A DNA stretch of 11,186 nucleotides from assembly GCA_002482435.1 (NCBI GenBank), contig DLFZ01000069.1, positions 1-11,186 of the forward strand. The letters run 5' to 3'. The position numbers and the translations under genes were made by a program. Below the pieces are notes generated by a model, which saw only the letters and a list, made by a program, of their open reading frames with translations, was not told where the DNA came from and did not search any database. This document shows positions 6,689-11,186 of the stretch, in pieces (within the stretch, counting starts at the first letter, position 1; each line of letters begins with the position of its first letter). The stretch is from Christensenella sp. UBA7707 (lineage in GTDB: Bacteria > Bacillota > Clostridia > Christensenellales > CAG-138).

Positions 6689-6765
6689 TGGTCTGGGTGA
6701 GAAGATTTGAACTTCCGGCCTCTTGAACCCCATTCAAGCACGCTACCAAACTGCGCCACACCCAG
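6689..6765 (-). tRNA. tRNA-Pro (anticodon GGG)
   Basis: I folded the cloverleaf by hand on the minus strand. The acceptor arms CTGGGTG and CACCCAG pair perfectly. The D-stem is GCGC/GCGT. The anticodon stem CTTGA/TCAAG encloses the loop ATGGGGT, giving anticodon GGG with G37. The variable loop is AGGCC and the T-arm is GGAAG-TTCAAAT-CTTCT. Discriminator A and an encoded CCA (6689-6691) complete a 77-base gene. It reads the proline codon CCC and by wobble CCU. Confidence 0.96.
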
Positions 6766-6786
6766 ATGTTTCTTTTGACCTCTGCT

Positions 6787-6816
6787 ATGGTAACATCAGA
6801 TGGGTGTGTTTGTCAA
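6787..6816 (-). promoter_or_regulatory. promoter of tRNA-Pro
   Basis: A perfect TTGACA -35 (6811-6816) and TACCAT -10 (6787-6792), 18 bases apart, put the start near 6780, about 15 bases before the mature tRNA end. Spacing and position fit a housekeeping sigma promoter. Confidence 0.65.
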
Positions 6817-6904
6817 GATTTAGATGACAGGATTCTTTTTAACGGGAACAGCGTATGACTGTTACAGCTCATCTGTGCAAATCAAACGGCAACTTGTTTG
6901 AGCT
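6817..6904. other. short intergenic region, no gene seen
   Basis: Between the tRNA promoter and the end of ogt. It holds only short inverted repeats, AACAG...CTGTT (about 6846-6862) and TTTGA-GCT-TCAAA (about 6896-6908, reaching the ogt stop). Neither has a T-run good enough to call a terminator. Confidence 0.4.
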
Positions 6905-7444
6905 TCAAAGCGCCGTGCCCTTTGTTGGAATAAACAATCGCGACATGTCAACGCCTTCTAGCTCTAAAAGTTTCACCTTTTTGTCAATGCCTCCGGCGTA
7001 GCCCGTGAGGCTCCCTTTCACGCCTACAACACGGTGGCAAGGGATGATGATGGAAATGGGGTTGTGCCCTACAGCTCCGCCGATGGCTTGCGCCGACATG
7101 CTCTCTTTGTTCGTTTGTGCCGCCAGCTTTTTTGCAATTTCGCCATAAGTGGTTACTTGACCGTAGGGGATTTCGAGAAGAATCTTCCATACGGCCTGAC
7201 GAAACGCTCCGCCGACGGGTGCTAGAGGCAACAGGGAGGCATCCGGCTTTTCGCCCGCAAAATATTTGGAAAGCCATTGCTTTGCAGCATCAAACACCGC
7301 AAAATCGTCTTTCGGGATCATCGATCCAAAAGCGATGTTCCCGTGGTACTTTTGCCTATCCATCCAAAGGCCTGTAAGTCTTTCTCCGTCGCACGCCAAG
7401 GTAATGGGGCCTAGCGGCGAACCGCAAGTGGTGAAATAATGCAT
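6905..7444 (-). CDS. ogt: methylated-DNA--protein-cysteine methyltransferase
   Basis: A 179-residue suicide DNA-repair protein that transfers the alkyl group from O6-alkylguanine (and O4-alkylthymine) in DNA to its own cysteine. The acceptor is Cys136 in PCHR (135-138) within NPISIIIPCHRVVG. The FRQAVW segment (81-86) and YGQVTTYGEIAKK (94-106) form the DNA-binding helix-turn-helix region. GSLTGYAGG (144-152) shapes the base pocket. The residue that is an Arg finger in human MGMT (ARAVGG) is Gln119 here (SAQAIGG), a variant I believe is frequent in Firmicutes. ATG 7444 is chosen because AAAGGA lies eight bases upstream and the MHYFTTCGSPLGP start matches the family. The frame extends 12 codons further upstream without support. 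The gene stands alone, with spoIVA and its terminator upstream. Confidence 0.95.
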   Translation of the reverse strand: MHYFTTCGSPLGPITLACDGERLTGLWMDRQKYHGNIAFGSMIPKDDFAVFDAAKQWLSKYFAGEKPDASLLPLAPVGGAFRQAVWKILLEIPYGQVTTYGEIAKKLAAQTNKESMSAQAIGGAVGHNPISIIIPCHRVVGVKGSLTGYAGGIDKKVKLLELEGVDMSRLFIPTKGTAL

Positions 7445-7594
7445 GGGAAGCATCCTTTCTAAAATAGCCAATGATCGCAAAAGCTAAGTATACTATATCA
7501 TAATTTCAAGAAGATTCCTGCTGTTTCTTGGTGTTTTGTGGTATGCGATTTTGTTCTGTGGACAAAACGAATATGACTCTTGAAAACTTGCATC

Positions 7595-7620
7595 AAAAAA
7601 GGCCGCGAATGCGGCCTTTT
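7595..7620 (-). terminator. terminator of spoIVA
   Basis: A perfect 10-bp stem, AAAAGGCCGC and GCGGCCTTTT (7597-7606 and 7611-7620), around a GAAT loop. On the minus strand it ends in six Ts, 17 bases after the spoIVA stop. Being symmetric, it could also stop plus-strand transcripts. Confidence 0.9.
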
Positions 7621-7636
7621 AAACTTGTTGTATCGC

Positions 7637-9115
7637 TTAGAGCAGAATGCAGATCAGCCCGTTGCAGCCTTCGTTCACCATGCGCTGCAAGGTTTCCTGG
7701 AGCTTTTGCTGCACCTCATCGGGTAGGCGGTTCACCTTGCTTGCCATAGAGTCACGCACCATGTCGTAGAGCGGTTTGCCGAAGATGTTTGTTTGCCAGA
7801 TCTTCGTCGGCTGGTTTTCAAACGTGTTTACAAGGTAATTCATAAATTCTTCGGATTGCTCCTCCGTGCCCACAAGCGGCGACACTTCGGATTCGATATC
7901 CACGCGGATGATATGCATGCCGGAGGCACGCGCTCTGAGCTTTACACCGAAGCGGCTGCCGTGCTGAACGATTTCGGGCTCCTCCAGCACCATTTCATCC
8001 ATAACGGGGGGAACCATGCCATAACCTGTGCGGTGCGCCGCTTCAAGCGCGGCCGCGATATGGTCGTATTCTTTTTTTGCCGCAACAAAGTCCTTGATGG
8101 CGCTGAACAGATGCGCGTCGTCCTTGATCTCATACCCGCATTCTTCGCCGAGTATCCTATAGAACATACTGTTTTCAGGCCTTAACTCAAGCTCTACAAT
8201 GCCGCTGCCGGGCTCAACGGAGCGGATGTTTGCCGGTTCAAAGCCTTCGATGCTCTGCAGAGCCGGAACGATGCCCTCATAGTCGCGCATCTTAAAAAGG
8301 TTTTCAAGCGGCCCTTCCATGGGCGCAAAAATGCTTTTGACGAGCCAATGATCCATCCCGAGCGCGCTCACCCAGCTCGGCACGCAAATGTGGAGCATAC
8401 GGATGGGGAATTCCATCAGCACCTTTTCAAGAAGGTCGTAAATTTCCTGCGCACTCATGTTCAAAACGTCCATGGTACACGCGGCGGTGCCGTACTTGTT
8501 TGAGAGCGATTCGCTCAACGTTTTGGTTTCCTCGCTGTTTGGATGCGTGCTATTGATGATGAGAACAAAAGGCTTTCCTTGCTCCTTAAGTTCGTTTACA
8601 ACCCGCTCCTCGGCTTCTACGTAGTTTTCACGAGGAATTTGCGTGATGCTGCCGTCGGTCGTTACCACAAGACCAATGGTAGAGTGATCGGTAATCACTT
8701 TACGTGTACCGATCTCAGCCGCGTCTTCAAAGGGAATGTCGTAGTCGAACCATGGCGTGCGCACCATGCGCGGCGCGTCGTTTTCGATGTGCCCGCTTGC
8801 GCCGGGCACCATGTAGCCCACACAGTCCACCATGCGTACACGCACGTTCATGCTTTCGTCCAAAACGAGCTCTACCGCTTCGTTGGGCACGAACTTGGGC
8901 TGGGTGGTCATAATGGTGCGTCCTGCACCGCTTTGCGGCAGCTCGTCGACGAGCCGGGTCCTTGCGAACTCATTCTTCATGCCGGGCAGAACCATAAGGT
9001 CCATGAACCGTTTGATAAAAGTGGATTTTCCTGTTCTCACAGGCCCTACCACGCCCATGTAGATGTCTCCGTCCGTCCTTTGGGCAATATCACGATATAA
9101 TTGCATCCTGTCCAT
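7637..9115 (-). CDS. spoIVA: stage IV sporulation protein A (spore coat morphogenetic ATPase)
   Basis: SpoIVA is an ATPase that polymerises on the outer forespore membrane and forms the basement layer of the spore coat. From ATG 9115 the protein is 492 residues, the same as I recall for the B. subtilis protein. Walker A is GPVRTGKST with Lys30. The sensor threonines are at 70-71 (after GAGRTIM) and Walker B is MVDCVGY with Asp97, all at the positions known in B. subtilis. The middle and C-terminal domains are conserved too: EPEIVQHGSRFGVKLRA and the extreme C-terminus NGLICILL, which matches the membrane-anchoring tail. The start is chosen because GGAGGAG lies seven bases upstream and the N-terminus aligns with the family; the frame extends 23 codons further but without homology. 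A candidate sigma-E promoter lies upstream and a strong terminator follows, so it is probably monocistronic and expressed in the mother cell. Confidence 0.98.
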   Translation of the reverse strand: MDRMQLYRDIAQRTDGDIYMGVVGPVRTGKSTFIKRFMDLMVLPGMKNEFARTRLVDELPQSGAGRTIMTTQPKFVPNEAVELVLDESMNVRVRMVDCVGYMVPGASGHIENDAPRMVRTPWFDYDIPFEDAAEIGTRKVITDHSTIGLVVTTDGSITQIPRENYVEAEERVVNELKEQGKPFVLIINSTHPNSEETKTLSESLSNKYGTAACTMDVLNMSAQEIYDLLEKVLMEFPIRMLHICVPSWVSALGMDHWLVKSIFAPMEGPLENLFKMRDYEGIVPALQSIEGFEPANIRSVEPGSGIVELELRPENSMFYRILGEECGYEIKDDAHLFSAIKDFVAAKKEYDHIAAALEAAHRTGYGMVPPVMDEMVLEEPEIVQHGSRFGVKLRARASGMHIIRVDIESEVSPLVGTEEQSEEFMNYLVNTFENQPTKIWQTNIFGKPLYDMVRDSMASKVNRLPDEVQQKLQETLQRMVNEGCNGLICILL

Positions 9116-9153
9116 TTCGGCGCTCCTCCCAACTTCGGCAAATCGACAGTAGA

Positions 9154-9183
9154 TATATATGTGATACACAAACGAAAAATGCA
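9154..9183 (-). promoter_or_regulatory. candidate sigma-E promoter of spoIVA
   Basis: On the minus strand TGCATTTT (9176-9183) resembles the sigma-E -35 (consensus about KMATATT) and CATATATA (9154-9161) resembles the -10 (CATACAMT), separated by 14 bases. The start would be near 9146, some 30 bases before the ATG. The -10 matches only five of eight positions. B. subtilis spoIVA is known to be transcribed by sigma-E. Confidence 0.4.
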
Positions 9184-9213
9184 AAACAAAAGGCGCTCCA
9201 TAAGGAAGCGCCT
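9183..9213 (-). terminator. terminator of the der-plsY operon
   Basis: On the minus strand, AGGCGCTTCC and GG-AGCGCCT form a stem with one bulged base and a TTAT loop, followed by TTTGTTTT. It starts about 20 bases after the plsY stop and just upstream of the spoIVA promoter, so it separates the two units. Confidence 0.85.
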
Positions 9214-9234
9214 CAAAGTGTTCCGATTGAAAAT

Positions 9235-9864
9235 TTAAACCTGCGGTTTTTGCGATTTTGGCTTTTTCGCCTGAAAAAGCTTGCTCTCCGTGCCCTTGAG
9301 GATACGCGAGATGTTTTCTGCATGGCGGACGAACATCATCACAAGAAGCGCCAACGCAAGTACAAGCTTTGCCGTCTCACCGCCTTTAAGAATCGCTACA
9401 AGCGCCACAAACGAGATAAAGCCGATGAGCGAGCCCAAGGAAACCATTTGCGACAAATAAATGATAACAAACCCCACAACGGTTGCCGCAGCGCCAAACA
9501 GCGGGTCGATCATCCACGCAATACCCATGCTCGTAGCAACGCCCTTGCCGCCCTTAAAGCCGAAAAGGGCGGGGAAATTATGCCCAACGACCGCAAAGAA
9601 GCCCGTAATGTAGGCGCCCATATCGCCCGCAAGAAGCCTGCCGAGAAGTACGGCGAGTATCCCTTTTACAAAGTCGCCGAGGAAGGTGAATACACCGGGC
9701 TTCATGCCAAATACGCGAAGCATATTGGTGGTGCCGGCGTTGCCGCTGCCGTGCTGGCGCACATCGTCGTGATAGAGATATTTGCTTAAAAATACGGCGG
9801 TCTGCAAATTACCTAACATATAACCGACCGCCAAACATACAAGGTAAATGAGCTTAAATTCCAA
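9235..9864 (-). CDS. plsY: glycerol-3-phosphate acyltransferase PlsY
   Basis: PlsY is an integral membrane enzyme that moves the acyl group from acyl-phosphate to glycerol-3-phosphate, giving lysophosphatidic acid, the first step of phospholipid synthesis in most Gram-positive bacteria. The 209-residue protein has the three conserved cytoplasmic motifs: HGSGNAGTTN at 38-47, GHNFP at 94-98 with FKGGKGVAT at 103-111, and RHAENISR at 180-187. About five hydrophobic segments lie near 4-24, 56-78, 83-100, 125-160 and 166-179. A Lys/Pro-rich tail of some 15 residues ends the protein. The start is TTG at 9864, supported by AGGAGG five bases upstream; the next in-frame Met (residue 16) would cut into the first helix. 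The gene begins 17 bases after the der stop, so they form one operon. In many clostridia gpsA follows plsY; it is absent here. Confidence 0.97.
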   Translation of the reverse strand: MEFKLIYLVCLAVGYMLGNLQTAVFLSKYLYHDDVRQHGSGNAGTTNMLRVFGMKPGVFTFLGDFVKGILAVLLGRLLAGDMGAYITGFFAVVGHNFPALFGFKGGKGVATSMGIAWMIDPLFGAAATVVGFVIIYLSQMVSLGSLIGFISFVALVAILKGGETAKLVLALALLVMMFVRHAENISRILKGTESKLFQAKKPKSQKPQV

Positions 9865-9881
9865 GAGGACCTCCTAATGCT

Positions 9882-11186
9882 TTAAAAACCTTCTTTTTCG
9901 CCGCGCTTCCTAACAAGTGTGCGAAGGGGTGTTGCGGTAAGCCCAAAGGATTTGCGGAAGAAGTTTTCCAAATACCTTTTGTACGAAAAATGCATAATCT
10001 CGGGGTCGTTCACAAACAGCACAAAGGTTGGGGGCTTGATATCCGCCTGCGTGGCGTAGTAAATTTTTAGCCTACGTCCCTTGTCGGAAGGCGGCTCGTT
10101 TGCACTTACGGCCTCGGCAACAACGTCGTTGAGCGTACCGGTTTTTACGCGGGTGCAGTTTTGCGCGTAAGCGAGCTTTGCCGTTTCAAGCACCTTGTGA
10201 ACACGCTGGCCGGTTTTTGCGGAAATAAAGAGCATCGGAACATAATCCATAAACGCAAGGTCGGAAGCAAGCTTCTTTTCAAACTCGTGCATGGTATGCG
10301 TGTCTTTTTCTATTTTATCCCATTTGTTCACAATCAAAACGGAGGCTTTTCCCTCTTCGTGTACATAGCCGGCAATGCGAACGTCCTGTTCGCTCATGCC
10401 TTCCGCAGCGTCCACCACGATAAGTACCACATCCGCACGTCGCACTGCCGCCAAGGAGCGGATGACGCTGTAACGTTCAATGCTTTCATCCTCGATGGCG
10501 CGCTTGCGGCGAATACCTGCCGTGTCGATCAAAATATAGTTTTCGCCGTTGAAGGTGAAGGGGGAGTCGATCGCATCGCGCGTGGTGCCCGGAATATCGC
10601 TCACGATGGTGCGTTCCTGCCCTAAAAGCGCGTTCACAAGGCTTGATTTGCCCACGTTCGGCCTGCCGACCACGGCAATTTTGGTAGCATCCTCCTGCTC
10701 GTCGCCTGCGGTTTGGTCAAAATGTTTTACGACCTCATCGAGAAGGTCGCCAAGCCCAAGCCCTTGCTCGGCAGAAATGGTAAATGTTTCGCCGATGCCG
10801 AGGGAATAAAAGTCGTAAACCGAGTCCTCAAATTTGGTGCTGTCCACCTTGTTGACCACAAGGATTACAGGCTTTTTGGAGCGCCGCAAAAGCTCCGCCA
10901 CGTCTTCATCCGCCGCGGTAATGCCCTCGCGCCCGTCCACCAAAAAGAGGATTACATCCGCCGTTTCAATGGCGAGCTCGGCCTGACGGCGCATCTGCGC
11001 GCTGATGATATCATCCTTGAGCGGTTCAATGCCGCCGGTATCGATGAGCGTAAACTCATGCGTCAACCATTGTGCGTCGCCATAGATACGGTCGCGCGTT
11101 ACACCGGGCGTATCCTCCACAATAGCAATACGCCTACCGACGATCTTGTTGAAAAACGTGGATTTCCCCACGTTGGGGCGGCCGAC
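9882..11186 (-). CDS. der: ribosome-assembly GTPase Der (EngA), 5' end outside window
   Basis: Der is an essential GTPase with two tandem G domains that acts in 50S subunit maturation. The reading frame is open to the right edge, and 434 residues are present. The first visible residues, [10 protein letters not shown], are the first G1 motif, so only about eight N-terminal residues are missing. In window numbering, domain 1 has DTGG at 49-52 and NKVD at 112-115. Domain 2 has GRPNVGKS at 174-181, [13 protein letters not shown] at 221-224 and NKWD at 297-300. A KH-like RNA-binding domain fills the C-terminus from about 360 ([10 protein letters not shown]...[10 protein letters not shown]), ending in a basic RKRGEKEGF tail. 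It is the promoter-proximal gene of the visible der-plsY pair; its own promoter and start lie off the edge. Confidence 0.98.
   Translation of the reverse strand, partial: VGRPNVGKSTFFNKIVGRRIAIVEDTPGVTRDRIYGDAQWLTHEFTLIDTGGIEPLKDDIISAQMRRQAELAIETADVILFLVDGREGITAADEDVAELLRRSKKPVILVVNKVDSTKFEDSVYDFYSLGIGETFTISAEQGLGLGDLLDEVVKHFDQTAGDEQEDATKIAVVGRPNVGKSSLVNALLGQERTIVSDIPGTTRDAIDSPFTFNGENYILIDTAGIRRKRAIEDESIERYSVIRSLAAVRRADVVLIVVDAAEGMSEQDVRIAGYVHEEGKASVLIVNKWDKIEKDTHTMHEFEKKLASDLAFMDYVPMLFISAKTGQRVHKVLETAKLAYAQNCTRVKTGTLNDVVAEAVSANEPPSDKGRRLKIYYATQADIKPPTFVLFVNDPEIMHFSYKRYLENFFRKSFGLTATPLRTLVRKRGEKEGF

Noticed and set aside
7445..7480. 12-codon upstream extension of ogt
   Set aside because: The ribosome site AAAGGA lies within it and points to ATG 7444.
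7528..7749. Plus-strand open frame of 73 codons
   Set aside because: It runs through the spoIVA terminator into antisense spoIVA sequence; no homology or ribosome site.
9116..9184. 23-codon upstream extension of spoIVA
   Set aside because: It overlaps the candidate promoter, has no ribosome site, and would add residues absent from SpoIVA proteins; ATG 9115 has a strong site and matches the known length.
9250..9789. Plus-strand open frame of 179 codons
   Set aside because: Antisense to plsY, which shows all three family motifs.
1..11186. CRISPR array, insertion sequence or prophage genes
   Set aside because: No regularly spaced repeats, transposase, integrase or phage proteins are visible on either strand.

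Overview
This window looks like chromosomal DNA from an endospore-forming, probably anaerobic member of the Clostridia (Bacillota). The evidence is a full-length spoIVA, a der-plsY-spoIVA order close to the usual clostridial one, AGGAGG-type ribosome binding sites, TTG starts, and a DUF1858/DUF438 gene pair of the kind found in anaerobes. Sampled lines in the housekeeping genes are near 50% G+C. The acetyltransferase gene at 6128-6640 is clearly lower (about 37-38% in two sampled lines).

Layout, left to right. (1) Positions 1-4140, minus strand: a MarR-type repressor followed by two ABC exporter half-transporters. Successive stop and start codons overlap (TTGA, then ATGA), so this is a tight operon. 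The second exporter gene runs off the left edge. The first half-transporter has a degenerate ATP site (Asp-Asp at Walker B, Gln in the H-loop), as in asymmetric heterodimeric exporters. (2) Positions 4141-4427: a divergent regulatory region with a candidate marR promoter and operator on one side. On the other side is a promoter with a 16-bp palindrome centred near -41.5, the class II position for Crp/Fnr-type activators. (3) Positions 4381-5927, plus strand: a possible 15-codon leader ORF, a small DUF1858 protein, and a DUF438-hemerythrin-PAS protein that is broken by an apparent one-base insertion near 5129. (4) Positions 5991-6765: a low-GC GNAT acetyltransferase gene between two almost identical hairpin terminators, next to tRNA-Pro(GGG). 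(5) Positions 6905-7444: an Ogt-type O6-alkylguanine-DNA methyltransferase. (6) Positions 7637-11186, minus strand: der (its start lies off the right edge), plsY, a terminator, then spoIVA with its own candidate sigma-E promoter.

How the parts fit. The left operon is probably a drug or toxic-compound efflux system controlled by its own MarR repressor. The central pair is probably a sensor of redox state, oxygen or nitric oxide, induced by a Crp/Fnr-like factor. The right side is housekeeping: ribosome assembly GTPase, phospholipid synthesis and spore coat basement layer. The most interesting material is the middle: the frameshifted hemerythrin-PAS gene, its unusual promoter and leader ORF, and the acetyltransferase cassette bounded by terminator repeats beside a tRNA gene.
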